DNA of 64,000 bases, from assembly GCF_002939865.1 (NCBI RefSeq), contig NZ_MDEE01000016.1, positions 48,695 through 112,694 of the forward strand. The letters are read 5' to 3'. Below the pieces are notes generated by a model. The model ran no database searches. It had not been told where the DNA came from and saw only the letters and a list, made by a program, of their open reading frames with translations. Below, in pieces: positions 9,096 to 21,485 of the stretch. Origin of the DNA: Xanthomonas dyei. GTDB lineage: Bacteria > Pseudomonadota > Gammaproteobacteria > Xanthomonadales > Xanthomonadaceae. Position numbers and translations under genes: made by a program. The stretch's first letter is position 1, and each line of letters starts with the position of its first letter.

Positions 9096-10430
9096 ATGGC
9101 ACATCATCACGCACCTACAGGTCCGGTCGGTCCGGCGCCGTTGCCGCATCAGGTCGTCTACACGACCCTGCATTACGACACGCCGTGGTCCTACGAGAGC
9201 TACCTCAAGACCGGTGGCTATGCCGCGTTGCGCAAGATCCTCGAAGAGAAGATCGCGCCGGCCGACGTCATCGAGATGGTCAAGGCATCGAACCTGCGCG
9301 GCCGCGGCGGCGCGGGTTTCCCGACCGGTCTGAAGTGGTCGTTCATGCCCAAGGGGAATATGCAGAAGTACATCCTGTGCAACTCGGACGAATCCGAGCC
9401 GGGAACCTGCAAGGACCGCGACATCCTCCGCTACAATCCGCATTCGGTGGTGGAGGGCATGGCGATCGCCTGCTACGCCACCGGCTCGACCGTGGGCTAC
9501 AACTACCTGCGTGGCGAGTTCCACCACGAACCGTTCGAAAACTTCGAACTGGCACTGGCCGATGCGTATGCGAACGGCTGGCTGGGCAAGAACATTCTCG
9601 GCAGCGGCGTGGATATCGATATCTACGGTGCGCTGGGTGCTGGCGCGTACATCTGCGGCGAAGAGACCGCATTGATGGAATCGCTGGAAGGCAAGAAGGG
9701 CCAGCCGCGTTACAAGCCGCCGTTCCCGGCGAACTTCGGCCTGTACGGCAAGCCGACCACCATCAACAACACCGAGACCTATGCGTCGGTGCCAGCGATC
9801 ATTCGCAACGGCCCGGAGTGGTTCCTGGGGTTGAGCAAAACCAAGAACGGCGGCCCGAAGATCTTTTCGGTGTCCGGCTGCGTGCAGAAGGGCGGCAACT
9901 TCGAAGTGCCGCTCGGCACCACCTTCGACGAACTGCTGGAAATGGCCGGTGGCCTGCGTCCGGGCCGCACCCTCAAGGGCGTGGTGCCTGGCGGCGTGTC
10001 GATGCCGGTGCTGAAGGCCGACCAGGTCGCTGGTCTGCAGATGGATTACGACACCTTGCGTGCGCTGGGTACCGGTCTGGGGTCGGGCGCCATCGTGGTG
10101 CTGGACGACAGCGTGTGTTGCGTGCGGTTTGCCTGCCGCATCTCGCAGTTCTTCCACAAGGAATCCTGCGGCCAGTGCACCCCTTGCCGCGAAGGCACCG
10201 GCTGGATGCACCGCGTGCTCGAGCGCATCGTCGCCGGCAAGGCCACGATGGAAGACCTGCACCAGCTGCGTACCGTGGCCGGCCAGATCGAAGGACACAC
10301 CATCTGCGCGTTCGGTGAAGCGGCGGCATGGCCGATTCAAGGCTTCCTGCGCCAGTTCTGGGACGAGTTCGAGTACTACATCGTCAACGGTCGTTCGATC
10401 GTCGACACGCACGTCGGAGTGGCCGCATGA
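9096..10430 (+). CDS. nuoF: NADH-quinone oxidoreductase subunit F (NADH/FMN binding)
   Basis: 444 residues. It binds NADH and FMN and the first [4Fe-4S] cluster. The glycine-rich [10 protein letters not shown], the [13 protein letters not shown] flavin region and cluster ligands in [12 protein letters not shown] plus a later Cys in HTICAFG are visible. It overlaps nuoG by 4 bp (ATGA). Confidence 0.97.
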   Translation: MAHHHAPTGPVGPAPLPHQVVYTTLHYDTPWSYESYLKTGGYAALRKILEEKIAPADVIEMVKASNLRGRGGAGFPTGLKWSFMPKGNMQKYILCNSDESEPGTCKDRDILRYNPHSVVEGMAIACYATGSTVGYNYLRGEFHHEPFENFELALADAYANGWLGKNILGSGVDIDIYGALGAGAYICGEETALMESLEGKKGQPRYKPPFPANFGLYGKPTTINNTETYASVPAIIRNGPEWFLGLSKTKNGGPKIFSVSGCVQKGGNFEVPLGTTFDELLEMAGGLRPGRTLKGVVPGGVSMPVLKADQVAGLQMDYDTLRALGTGLGSGAIVVLDDSVCCVRFACRISQFFHKESCGQCTPCREGTGWMHRVLERIVAGKATMEDLHQLRTVAGQIEGHTICAFGEAAAWPIQGFLRQFWDEFEYYIVNGRSIVDTHVGVAA

Positions 10431-12661
10431 GCGCCCAACCAGTGAACCCCAACGTGCCGCCGGATCATGTCGCCGTCGAAATCGACGGGCAGAGTCTGGT
10501 CGTGCCTAAGGGCTCGATGATCATCCAGGCCGCCGACAAGGCCGGCATTCCGATCCCGCGCTTCTGCTATCACGAGAAGCTGCCGATCGCCGCCAACTGC
10601 CGCATGTGTCTGGTGGATGTCGAAAAGTCGCCCAAGCCGTCGCCTGCCTGCGCCACGCCGGTAATGGATGGCATGAAGATCGCCACGCGTAGCGAAAAGG
10701 CGCTGAAGTACCAGCGTAGCGTGATGGAATTTTTGCTGATCAATCACCCGCTGGACTGCCCGATCTGCGATCAGGGCGGCGAGTGCGAGTTGCAGGACGT
10801 CTCGCTTGGCTACGGCCGTTCGGTGAGCCGCTTCAACGAGCGCAAGCGTGTGGTGCCGGACGAGGATATCGGTCCGCTGGTCGCCACCGAAATGACTCGC
10901 TGCATCCAGTGCACCCGCTGCGTGCGCTTCACTGCAGACATCGCCGGTACCTACGAGCTGGGTGGCATGTACCGCGGTGAAAACCTGCAGATCGGCACCT
11001 ACGACGGCAAGCCGCTGACCACCGAAATTTCCGGCAACGTCATCGACGTCTGCCCGGTGGGCGCGCTGACCAACAAGGTGTTCCAGTTCCGCGCACGTCC
11101 GTGGGAATTGATGGCGCGCGAATCGCTGGGTTACCACGATGCGATGGGCTCGAACCTGTTCCTGCATGTGCGTCGTGGCGAAGTGCTGCGCACCGTGCCG
11201 CGCGAGAACGAAGCAGTCAACGAATGCTGGCTGTCCGATCGCGACCGTTATTCGCATCAGGGTCTGTACGCCGAAGACCGCGCGGGCAAGCCACTGAAGA
11301 AGGTCAACGGCGAGTGGACCGAAGTGAGCTGGACCGAAGGTCTGGCCGCTGCGACCCAGATCCTGCGTGACAACGCCGGCGATCAGCTTGGCGTGCTGGT
11401 GCATCCGTCCACTTCGAACGAGGAAGGTGCGCTGCTGGCACGTCTGGCCGAAGGCCTCGGCAGCGGCAATCTGGATCACCGTCTGCTCAATCGGGATTTC
11501 TCCGACGCTGCGGTTGCCGAAGTCTTTGCAACGCCGCTGGCCGAGATCGAGCAGGCCGACGTGGTGGTGCTGTTCGGCACCAACGTGCGTCACGAGCTGC
11601 CGTTGCTGCATGCACGTCTGCGCAAGGCGCACATCCAGAACCGCACGCAGATCCATTCGGTCAACCCGGTCGATTTCGATTTCGCCTTTACCCAGGCCAG
11701 CCGCACCGTGGTCGCGCCGTCGCAGCTGGCAAGCGCACTTGACGACGCCGCGCTACGCGACGCGGTCAAGGGCGCAACGCGCGCCGTGATCGTGGTTGGT
11801 GCACTGGCTGAGAATCATCCGCAGGCTGCGGCACTGCGTGCTGCTGCACGCGACTTTGCTGCCGCAACGGGCGCCTCGCTGTGTCGTATCCCGCAGGGCG
11901 CGAACGCCGTGGGTCTGGTGTCGCAAGGTGTGTTGCCCACCGCGCGTGATGTAGCCGGCATGCTGGCGCAGCCGCGTCAGGCGTATGTTTTGTACGGCAT
12001 CGAGCCCGGCCTGGATTTTGCCGACGCGGCCGCTGCCCGCAGCGCGCTGGCCGGTGCCAAGGTCGTTGCCTTCAGTCAGTTCGCCTGCGCTTCAACGCGC
12101 GATGTGGCCGATGTGATCCTGCCGATCGGTGCATTGCCGGAAATCGATGCCTCGTTGACCAATCTCGACGGTCGCGTGCAGACAGCGCGTGCCGCAGGCC
12201 GCCTGCCGGTCGAAGCGCGCGAAGGATGGCGTGTGCTGCGTGCGCTGGGTGGCGAGCTGGGTCTGGCCGGTTTCGAGTTCATCGATCTGGTCGGCCTGCG
12301 TGCTGGCATGCAGAATCGCGATGTGCGCCCGGTGGCCTCGGCTCAGCCGCAGGTGGCAAGCGACGGGCTGGAAGTCGCGGCGACCGCTGCGATCTACCGC
12401 ACCGATGCGGTGGTGCGTCGCGCCGCTGCGCTGCAGTCGCATCCGCTCAACATCGCGCCGTGTGTCGCGATGCACCCGGAGCAGGCTGCCCAGTTGCAGA
12501 TTGGCGACGGCCAGATGGTCAAGGTCGGCACCGACGCAGGTAAGGCGACGTTGCCGGTGGTGCTGGACAAGCGCGTTGCACCGGGGACGGTGTGGATTGA
12601 ATGCGGCCATGGCGCAACCGCGCCGCTTGGTGCCGGTCGCGTAACGGTGGTGGCTGCATGA
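10427..12661 (+). CDS. nuoG: NADH-quinone oxidoreductase subunit G
   Basis: 744 residues. The N-terminal ferredoxin domain has ligands in CYHEK, ANCRMC and ACATPV. It is followed by [14 protein letters not shown] and two [4Fe-4S] groups ([22 protein letters not shown]), then a molybdopterin-oxidoreductase-like domain. It is the electron wire of complex I. The start is the ATG overlapping the nuoF stop. Confidence 0.96.
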   Translation: MSAQPVNPNVPPDHVAVEIDGQSLVVPKGSMIIQAADKAGIPIPRFCYHEKLPIAANCRMCLVDVEKSPKPSPACATPVMDGMKIATRSEKALKYQRSVMEFLLINHPLDCPICDQGGECELQDVSLGYGRSVSRFNERKRVVPDEDIGPLVATEMTRCIQCTRCVRFTADIAGTYELGGMYRGENLQIGTYDGKPLTTEISGNVIDVCPVGALTNKVFQFRARPWELMARESLGYHDAMGSNLFLHVRRGEVLRTVPRENEAVNECWLSDRDRYSHQGLYAEDRAGKPLKKVNGEWTEVSWTEGLAAATQILRDNAGDQLGVLVHPSTSNEEGALLARLAEGLGSGNLDHRLLNRDFSDAAVAEVFATPLAEIEQADVVVLFGTNVRHELPLLHARLRKAHIQNRTQIHSVNPVDFDFAFTQASRTVVAPSQLASALDDAALRDAVKGATRAVIVVGALAENHPQAAALRAAARDFAAATGASLCRIPQGANAVGLVSQGVLPTARDVAGMLAQPRQAYVLYGIEPGLDFADAAAARSALAGAKVVAFSQFACASTRDVADVILPIGALPEIDASLTNLDGRVQTARAAGRLPVEAREGWRVLRALGGELGLAGFEFIDLVGLRAGMQNRDVRPVASAQPQVASDGLEVAATAAIYRTDAVVRRAAALQSHPLNIAPCVAMHPEQAAQLQIGDGQMVKVGTDAGKATLPVVLDKRVAPGTVWIECGHGATAPLGAGRVTVVAA

Positions 12662-13749
12662 ACGAATTGCTGTTGAACGTGGTCGACCCCCTGCACCAGT
12701 GGTTTCTCGGGCTGGGCGATGGCGGCAGCCTGCTGTGGACCGTGCTGAAGATCCTGTTGATTGCCGTGCCGGTGATTATCTCAGTGGCCTTCTACGTGGT
12801 TTGGGAGCGCAAGCTGATCGGCTGGATGCACGTGCGTCACGGGCCCATGTACGTGGGCATGGGTATCTTTCAGGCCTTCGCCGACGTGTTCAAGCTCCTG
12901 TTCAAGGAGATCCTGCAGCCCAGCAGCTCGCACAAGGCGATGTTCATCATCGCGCCGCTGCTGACGCTGGCGCCTGCATTCGCGGCGTGGTCGGTGGTGC
13001 CGTTCGATGCGCAGCTGGTGCTGTCCAATGCCAATGTCGGTTTGTTGTATCTGCTGGCGATGACCTCGCTGGGCGTGTACGGCATCATCCTGGCCGGCTG
13101 GGCATCCAACTCCAAATACGCGTTTCTGGGCGCGATGCGCTCTGCCGCGCAGGTCGTCAGCTACGAAATTGCGATGGGTTTTGCGTTGGTCGGCGTGATG
13201 ATCGCTTCCGGCAGCGTCAACCTGAGCCAGATCGTGTTGGCACAGGGCGGTAATTCGGGCTTCTTCGACTGGTTCCTGATTCCGCTGTTCCCGCTGTTCA
13301 TCGTGTACTGGGTGTCCGGCGTTGCCGAAACCAACCGCGCGCCGTTCGACGTGGTGGAAGGCGAATCGGAAATCGTCGCCGGCCACATGGTGGAATACTC
13401 GGGCGGTGCATTCGCACTGTTCTTCCTGGCCGAATACGCCAACATGATCCTGGTCAGCTTCCTGATCTCGATCTTCTTCCTCGGTGGCTGGTTGAGCCCG
13501 ATCCAGGGTTGGGTCACAGCGGATATCTCGCCGTGGGTCAATTGGGTGTGGACCGGCGGTTGGCCGTGGCTGCTGATGAAGGTGTTCTTCTTCGCCAGCG
13601 CCTACATCTGGTTCCGTGCCAGCTTCCCGCGCTATCGCTACGACCAGATCATGCGTCTGGGTTGGAAGGTGTTTATTCCGCTTACGATCGTATGGATCGC
13701 AGTGACGGCGTTGATGGTGTTTTACGGCGTGATCCAGAAGGGCGTGTAA
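12658..13749 (+). CDS. nuoH: NADH-quinone oxidoreductase subunit H
   Basis: 363 residues, about eight transmembrane helices. It connects the peripheral and membrane arms and lines the quinone tunnel. [14 protein letters not shown] near residue 45 and [16 protein letters not shown] near residue 225 are family signatures. It overlaps nuoG by 4 bp. Confidence 0.97.
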   Translation: MNELLLNVVDPLHQWFLGLGDGGSLLWTVLKILLIAVPVIISVAFYVVWERKLIGWMHVRHGPMYVGMGIFQAFADVFKLLFKEILQPSSSHKAMFIIAPLLTLAPAFAAWSVVPFDAQLVLSNANVGLLYLLAMTSLGVYGIILAGWASNSKYAFLGAMRSAAQVVSYEIAMGFALVGVMIASGSVNLSQIVLAQGGNSGFFDWFLIPLFPLFIVYWVSGVAETNRAPFDVVEGESEIVAGHMVEYSGGAFALFFLAEYANMILVSFLISIFFLGGWLSPIQGWVTADISPWVNWVWTGGWPWLLMKVFFFASAYIWFRASFPRYRYDQIMRLGWKVFIPLTIVWIAVTALMVFYGVIQKGV

Positions 13750-13752
13750 CTG

Positions 13753-14241
13753 ATGAACAAGATCACCCATTACTTCAAGAGCTTGCTCCTGCTCGAACTG
13801 CTCGCAGGCCTGTGGCTGACGTTGAAATATACGTTCAAGCCCAAGTACACCGTGCTGTACCCGATGGAGAAGTTTCCGCAGTCGCCGCGTTTCCGTGGCT
13901 TGCATGCGCTGCGTCGCTATCCCAATGGCGAAGAGCGTTGCATCGCCTGCAAGCTGTGCGAGGCGGTGTGCCCGGCGTTGGCGATCACCATCGACTCGGC
14001 CAAGCGCGAGGACGGCTCGCGCCGTACCACGCGTTACGACATCGATCTGTTCAAGTGCATCTTCTGCGGCTTCTGCGAAGAAAGCTGCCCGGTGGACTCG
14101 ATCGTCGAGACGCACATCCTCGAGTACCACTTCGAGAAGCGTGGCGAGAATATTGTCAACAAGCCGCAGCTGCTGGCGATCGGAGACCGGCTAGAAGCCG
14201 AGATCGCCGAGCGTCGCGCTGCCGATGCCGCCTTCCGTTGA
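13753..14241 (+). CDS. nuoI: NADH-quinone oxidoreductase subunit I
   Basis: 162 residues. It is an 8Fe ferredoxin subunit with two CxxCxxCxxxCP motifs: [12 protein letters not shown] and [12 protein letters not shown]. It carries clusters N6a and N6b. The start is 3 bp after the nuoH stop. Confidence 0.97.
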   Translation: MNKITHYFKSLLLLELLAGLWLTLKYTFKPKYTVLYPMEKFPQSPRFRGLHALRRYPNGEERCIACKLCEAVCPALAITIDSAKREDGSRRTTRYDIDLFKCIFCGFCEESCPVDSIVETHILEYHFEKRGENIVNKPQLLAIGDRLEAEIAERRAADAAFR

Positions 14242-14248
14242 GGTCATG

Positions 14249-14908
14249 ATGGACTGGGTCTCTATTGCTTTTTACGCCTTCTCCGCAATCGCGGTGGTGT
14301 CCGCCGGTGCGGTGATCAGCGTGCGTAACCCGGTGTATGCCGTGTTATGCCTGATCCTCACCTTCTTTTCGATGGCCTGCATCTGGTTGCTGGTCGGTGC
14401 CGAGTTCCTCGGCGTCACACTGGTGCTGGTCTACGTCGGCGCGGTGATGGTGCTGTTCCTGTTCGTGGTGATGATGCTCGACATCGACACCAGCCGGCTA
14501 CGCGAGGGCTGGGTCAAATACATGCCGTTGGGCGTGATCGTTGCGGTGGCGATGCTGGCGCAGATGGTTACCTTGATCGGGGTCAAGGCGCGCACTGCCA
14601 CACCGTTCCCGGTCGACAATGCCGCCGCGCAGGCAGCCGACAGTTCGAACCTGACCTGGCTGGCCAAGAGTCTGTATACCGAGTTCCTGCTGCCGTTCGA
14701 ATTTGCCGCCGTGATTCTGACCGTGGCCGTGGTGGCCGCAGTGATGCTGACCTTGCGCAAGCGCACCGGCATCAAACTTCAGAATGCCAGCGAGCAGTCG
14801 CGCGTGAAGGCGGGCGATCGTCTGCGCATGGTCAAGATGGCAGTCGAAAAGCCAGTACAGGCTGCGCCGCGCGTCGATGCGGCCGACGGACAGGAGGCGA
14901 AGTCTTGA
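14249..14908 (+). CDS. nuoJ: NADH-quinone oxidoreductase subunit J
   Basis: 219 residues with five transmembrane helices and a hydrophilic C-terminal tail. The helix with [17 protein letters not shown] is the pi-bulge helix typical of NuoJ. Two adjacent ATGs are possible; the second is 5 bases from GAGG and is chosen. Confidence 0.93.
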
Positions 14909-15210
14909 TTACCTTGGGCCACCTGCTTGGACTGGGTGCGGTGCTGTTCTGCATCTCCCTGGCCGGCATCTTCCTCAACCGCAAGAACGTCATCGTGTTG
15001 CTGATGTCGATCGAGTTGATGCTGCTGTCGGTCAACGTCAACTTCATCGCGTTCTCGCGCGAGCTCGGCGACACCGCCGGTCAGTTGTTCGTGTTCTTCA
15101 TCCTGACCGTTGCCGCCGCGGAGGCCGCCATCGGTCTTGCGATCCTGGTGACTCTGTTCCGTACGCGCCGCACGATCAATGTGGCCGAAGTCGACACGTT
15201 GAAGGGCTGA
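14905..15210 (+). CDS. nuoK: NADH-quinone oxidoreductase subunit K (TTG start)
   Basis: 101 residues, the standard NuoK length, but only if translation begins at the TTG that overlaps the nuoJ stop (TTGA). A perfect AGGAGG at 14892-14897 sits seven bases upstream and supports this. Three transmembrane helices contain the conserved acidic residues in [11 protein letters not shown] and [10 protein letters not shown] used in proton transfer. Confidence 0.93.
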
Positions 15211-15217
15211 CCTGTAG

Positions 15218-17392
<2,175 letters not shown>

Positions 17393-17412
17393 CCTGTACG
17401 GAATAAGAAAAC

Positions 17413-18915
17413 GTGTCGAACTGGCCTTTACTGTCTATCTTGATCTGGCTGCCGATTATCGGTGGCGCCCTGATCCTTGCGTTGCGCAACGCCGAGACTG
17501 CCCGCTGGGCGTCCTTGGCGGTGGCGGTGGCGACCTTTGTGCTGAGTCTGCCGCTGTTGGGCTACGACACCGCCAATGACGCGATGCAGTTCATCGAACT
17601 GCATGCCTGGATCCCGGCCTACAACATCGGCTACAACCTGGGCGTGGATGGCATCGCGGTCGCGTTGATCGTGCTCACCACATTGGTGACGGTGCTGGCG
17701 CTGATCGGCGCCTGGCGCTCGATCGACAAGCGCGTCAATCAGTACGTCGCCGCGTTCCTGATTCTGGAAGGTGTCACCGTCGGTATCTTCGCTGCCACCG
17801 ACGCGATGCTGTTCTATGTCTTCTTCGAAGCCATGCTGATCCCGATGTTCCTGATCATCGGTGTCTGGGGCGGTCCGCGGCGTATCTATGCGGCGATGAA
17901 GTTCTTCCTCTACACCTTCCTCGGCTCGGTGCTGATGCTGGTGGGGCTGGTCTACCTGTACCTCAAGGGCGGTAGCTTCCAGCTCGCCGACCTGTATGCG
18001 CTGCAGCTGACCGCCAAGGAACAGACCTGGATCTTCTTCGCATTCCTGATCGCCTTTGCGGTCAAGGTGCCGATGTTCCCGGTGCATACCTGGTTGCCGG
18101 ACGCCCACGTCGAAGCACCGACCGCCGGTTCGGTGATCCTGGCGGCGATCGCACTGAAGATTGGCGGTTACGGTTTCCTGCGTTTCAACCTGCCGATCGT
18201 TCCAGATGCCAGCCATGAGTTTGCGTGGCTGGTGATCACCCTGTCGCTGATCGCAGTGATCTACGTCGGCCTGGTAGCGTTGGTGCAGGACGACATGAAG
18301 AAGCTGGTGGCGTATTCGTCCATCGCGCACATGGGCTTCGTTACCCTCGGCACCTTCATCGCCTTCACCCTGGTGCGCGAGTACGGCAGCACCGACGCTG
18401 CACGCCTCGGTTTGCAGGGCGCAATGGTGCAGATGATTTCGCACGGCTTCGTGTCAGGCGCAATGTTCTCCTGCATCGGTGTGTTGTACGACCGCATGCA
18501 CACCCGCCGCATCGCCGATTACGGCGGCGTGGTCAACGTGATGCCGTGGTTTGCCACTTTTGCCATGCTGTTTTTCATGGCCAATGCCGGTCTGCCGGGT
18601 ACCAGTGGTTTCGTCGGTGAGTTCATGGTGATCATGGCCAGCTTCCAGAAGCATCCGTTGGTTGCCTTCGCTGCCGCCACGACCTTGGTGATCACGGCCG
18701 CCTACACACTGTGGCTCTACAAGCGCGTGTTCTTCGGCGAGGTGGCCAATGCCCATGTGGCCGAGCTGAAGGACATCAATGGCCGCGAGGCTTTCGTGCT
18801 GGGGGTGTTCGCTGCTGGCGTGCTGGCCCTGGGCCTGTATCCGAAGCCACTGACCGATCTGATGGAACCATCGATCGCCAAGCTGGCTACCCAGATCGCC
18901 GCGAGCAAGCTGTGA
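17413..18915 (+). CDS. nuoM: NADH-quinone oxidoreductase subunit M
   Basis: 500 residues from GTG. It is an antiporter-like membrane subunit with the conserved Glu in FFEAMLIPMFLII, VKVPMFPVHTWLPDAH and KKLVAYSSIAHMGF. About 14 transmembrane helices. Confidence 0.96.
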   Translation: MSNWPLLSILIWLPIIGGALILALRNAETARWASLAVAVATFVLSLPLLGYDTANDAMQFIELHAWIPAYNIGYNLGVDGIAVALIVLTTLVTVLALIGAWRSIDKRVNQYVAAFLILEGVTVGIFAATDAMLFYVFFEAMLIPMFLIIGVWGGPRRIYAAMKFFLYTFLGSVLMLVGLVYLYLKGGSFQLADLYALQLTAKEQTWIFFAFLIAFAVKVPMFPVHTWLPDAHVEAPTAGSVILAAIALKIGGYGFLRFNLPIVPDASHEFAWLVITLSLIAVIYVGLVALVQDDMKKLVAYSSIAHMGFVTLGTFIAFTLVREYGSTDAARLGLQGAMVQMISHGFVSGAMFSCIGVLYDRMHTRRIADYGGVVNVMPWFATFAMLFFMANAGLPGTSGFVGEFMVIMASFQKHPLVAFAAATTLVITAAYTLWLYKRVFFGEVANAHVAELKDINGREAFVLGVFAAGVLALGLYPKPLTDLMEPSIAKLATQIAASKL

Positions 18916-18951
18916 CCGCTTGCCGTACGTTTTGATTCTCAGGATTTGATG

Positions 18952-20412
18952 ATGACCACGCCAACGCTCGCGCCGTTGACCACCGCTGACCTGGCTCCGC
19001 TTGTTCCGGAGCTGGTGCTGATCGGCGGCGCCTTCGCACTGCTGATGCTCGACCTGTTCATGAGCCAGCGGAACAAGGTCTGGACCCACTTGTTCTCCAT
19101 CGCCGTTCTCGCCGTGGTGTTTGCGCTGTTGGCGACCGGTACGGGCGGGCAGGGCGAGATTTTCAACGGCATGTTCGTGCGCGATACCGCGGCGGACGTG
19201 ATGAAGACCGTGATCGTGCTCGTCAGCGGGTTGAGCCTGGTCTACGGTTGGACCTACCTGCGCGAGCGCAATCTCTATCAGGGCGAAATCCCGGTACTGG
19301 TGTTGTTCGCCACCGCCGGCATGATGCTGCTGGCGTCGGCCGGCAGCCTGTTGATGGTCTATCTGGGCCTGGAACTGTTGGCGCTGTGTTCGTACGCGCT
19401 GGTTGCGTCCAACCGCGACAACGGCCTGGCCACCGAAGCGGCGATGAAGTATTTCGTGCTGGGTTCGTTGGCGTCGGGTCTGTTGCTATATGGCATGTCG
19501 CTGGTCTATGGCGCCACCGGTACCTTGAGTCTGGCTGGCATCCATGAGGCGATCGAAGGCTCGGGCGAGCGCACATTGCTGCTGACCGGCACCATCTTCA
19601 TGATCGCCGGCGTGGCATTCAAGCTGGGCGCCGCGCCGTTCCATATGTGGCTGCCCGATGTCTATCAGGGCGCACCGGCACCGATCGCGTTGTTTATCAG
19701 CTCGGCACCGAAGCTGGCTGCCTTCGGCATGACCTACCGCCTGCTGGAAGTGGGCATGGGTCCGTTGTCGCCGCAGTGGCATCTGCTGATTGGCGGCCTG
19801 TCGGCACTGTCGCTGGTCATCGGCAATCTGATGGCCATCGCGCAGAGCAATCTCAAGCGCATGCTTGCGTATTCCACGGTCTCGCACATCGGCTTCCTGC
19901 TGATGGGCGTGGCCGGTGGCGGCGAAGAAGGCTATGCGGCTGCGATGTTCTATGCCGTGAGCTACACCATCATGTCGACCGCCTCGTTCGGCGCGATCAT
20001 CGCGTTGTCGCGCAATGGCTTCGAAGCCGAGAACATCGACGACTTCAAGGGCCTCAACGCGCGCAATCCGTGGATGGCCGGACTGGTGCTGTGCATCATG
20101 GCGTCGCTCGCGGGCATTCCGCCGTTCCTCGGCTTCTGGACCAAGCTCGCCGTGCTGGGTGCGGCGGTGAAGGGCGACATGCTGTGGCTGGCGCTGGTGG
20201 GTGTGCTGTGCGCGGTGATCGGTGCGTACTACTACCTGCGTGTCATCAAGGTCATGTACTTCGACGAGCCGGTGGGTGAGCCGCTGCCTGCCAACAACGA
20301 TCGCGTCCTGGGCACGGTGCTGGGCGTCAACGCACTCGCGTTGCTGGCGCTGGGTCTGGCCTGGAGCCCGATCATGGTGTGGTGCCAGCGTGCGTTTGCT
20401 GGTCTCGTGTAA
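18952..20412 (+). CDS. nuoN: NADH-quinone oxidoreductase subunit N
   Basis: 486 residues. It is the third antiporter-like subunit: FKLGAAPFHMWLPDVYQGAP and KRMLAYSTVSHIGFLLMG are visible. Two ATGs and a TTG lie in tandem; the second ATG is chosen because it is seven bases from AGGA. It is the last gene of the nuo operon. Confidence 0.95.
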   Translation: MTTPTLAPLTTADLAPLVPELVLIGGAFALLMLDLFMSQRNKVWTHLFSIAVLAVVFALLATGTGGQGEIFNGMFVRDTAADVMKTVIVLVSGLSLVYGWTYLRERNLYQGEIPVLVLFATAGMMLLASAGSLLMVYLGLELLALCSYALVASNRDNGLATEAAMKYFVLGSLASGLLLYGMSLVYGATGTLSLAGIHEAIEGSGERTLLLTGTIFMIAGVAFKLGAAPFHMWLPDVYQGAPAPIALFISSAPKLAAFGMTYRLLEVGMGPLSPQWHLLIGGLSALSLVIGNLMAIAQSNLKRMLAYSTVSHIGFLLMGVAGGGEEGYAAAMFYAVSYTIMSTASFGAIIALSRNGFEAENIDDFKGLNARNPWMAGLVLCIMASLAGIPPFLGFWTKLAVLGAAVKGDMLWLALVGVLCAVIGAYYYLRVIKVMYFDEPVGEPLPANNDRVLGTVLGVNALALLALGLAWSPIMVWCQRAFAGLV

Positions 20413-20617
20413 GCGTGTCGCGCGGGTGTCGCGTTCATCGCGATACCTGCTTGCATGCGGATGGCGCGGATCTGAAATAAAGTCGTGATTGGTGTTTCGT
20501 TTTTGTTGCATTGCGGTTATCATTCGCCGCGACGTTGGACACTCGCCAAAGTGTCCAGCAGATGAAAAACTTAGGGCTTGCAATTGCCGCTCAAGTTCTT
20601 CATAATTCCGCTTCTGC

Positions 20618-20694
20618 TGCGGGGTGGAGCAGTCTGGCAGCTCGTCGGGCTCATAACCCGAAGGTCGCAGGTTCAAATCCTGCCCCCGCTACCA
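20618..20694 (+). tRNA. metY: Initiator tRNA-Met(CAT)
   Basis: 77 nt with encoded CCA. The anticodon loop CTCATAA sits on a stem ending in the initiator-specific GGG/CCC pairs, and D-stem A11:T24 is present. The first acceptor pair is unpaired, as in initiators, but is T1/T72 rather than the common C1/A72. It stands at the head of rimP-nusA-infB, as metY does in E. coli. Confidence 0.96.
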
Positions 20695-20766
20695 AGTTTC
20701 GAATTACCGCTTTATCGCAGTGATTCAACTTCTTGGATCGTAAGGACGCATGTTCCCGTCTTTACG

Positions 20767-20791
20767 CCGACCCTGAGAGGTCGGGCTTTTT
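20767..20791 (+). terminator. Hairpin plus T-run after the initiator tRNA
   Basis: Stem CCGACC/GGTCGG with loop CTGAGA, followed by GCTTTTTC. It probably ends or attenuates the tRNA transcript before rimP. Confidence 0.6.
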
Positions 20792-20795
20792 CATG

Positions 20796-20826
20796 CAAGG
20801 GGCCCATCGGGCCCCTTGTTTTTTCC
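20796..20826 (+). terminator. Second strong hairpin with T-run before rimP
   Basis: A perfect 10-bp stem CAAGGGGCCC/GGGCCCCTTG with a 3-base loop, then six Ts. In tandem with the previous hairpin, it is likely a terminator or attenuator in the rimP-nusA leader, where NusA autoregulation is known in E. coli. Confidence 0.7.
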
Positions 20827-20890
20827 GGAACCGGAAAGTTTGCTGCCGGTTGCCGGGGTTCTACTGGCAATCATTTGATCAGGGCAGTCT

Positions 20891-21481
20891 GTGAGCGAAA
20901 AAGCGACCGAAATCGCGAATCTGCTGAGTCCAACGGTTGAGTCCCTGGGCTTGGAACTGCTGGGCGTGGAGTATCTTCCCGCGCCAGGTGGCGCCACGTT
21001 GCGCCTTTACATCGATGTGCCGCTGGCCGAACAGCCCGAGCGCGTGATCAACGTCGACGACTGCGAGCGCGTGAGCCGCGAAGTGTCGGCCCAGCTCGAC
21101 GTCGAAGACCCGATCAGTGGCAACTACACCCTGGAAGTGTCCTCCCCGGGTGTGGACCGTCCCTTGTTCACCCTCGAACAATTCGCGCGCCATGCCGGCG
21201 AGTCCGCAAAGATCGTGTTGAAGCTTGCGCAGGATGGTCGGCGCCGCTTCCAGGGTCAGATCCTGCGCACCGAGCCGGAAGCTGCCGCCGTGGTGTTTTC
21301 GGTCGACGGCAAGGACGTACAGATCGGCTTCGACAATATCGACAAGGCGCGCATCCTGCCGGATTGGGTCGCCTTGGGCCTGGCGCCGCAAAAACCGAAT
21401 AAGCCCGGCCCGAAAAAACCCGGGCACGACAAGAAGAAACCATCCAACGAGTCGGCGGCTGGCAAGCCGCGCGCGGAGTGA
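20891..21481 (+). CDS. rimP: Ribosome maturation factor RimP
   Basis: 196 residues from GTG. RimP assists 30S subunit assembly. The motif [19 protein letters not shown] is diagnostic. The C-terminus carries an extra Lys/Pro-rich tail of about 35 residues compared with the 150-residue E. coli protein. The nusA start follows after 4 bp. Confidence 0.95.
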   Translation: MSEKATEIANLLSPTVESLGLELLGVEYLPAPGGATLRLYIDVPLAEQPERVINVDDCERVSREVSAQLDVEDPISGNYTLEVSSPGVDRPLFTLEQFARHAGESAKIVLKLAQDGRRRFQGQILRTEPEAAAVVFSVDGKDVQIGFDNIDKARILPDWVALGLAPQKPNKPGPKKPGHDKKKPSNESAAGKPRAE

Positions 21482-21485
21482 CTAA

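Noticed and set aside
8535..10412. 625-codon minus-strand open frame opposite nuoE/nuoF
   Set aside because: Antisense shadow of strongly conserved complex I genes, a common effect of high G+C at third positions.
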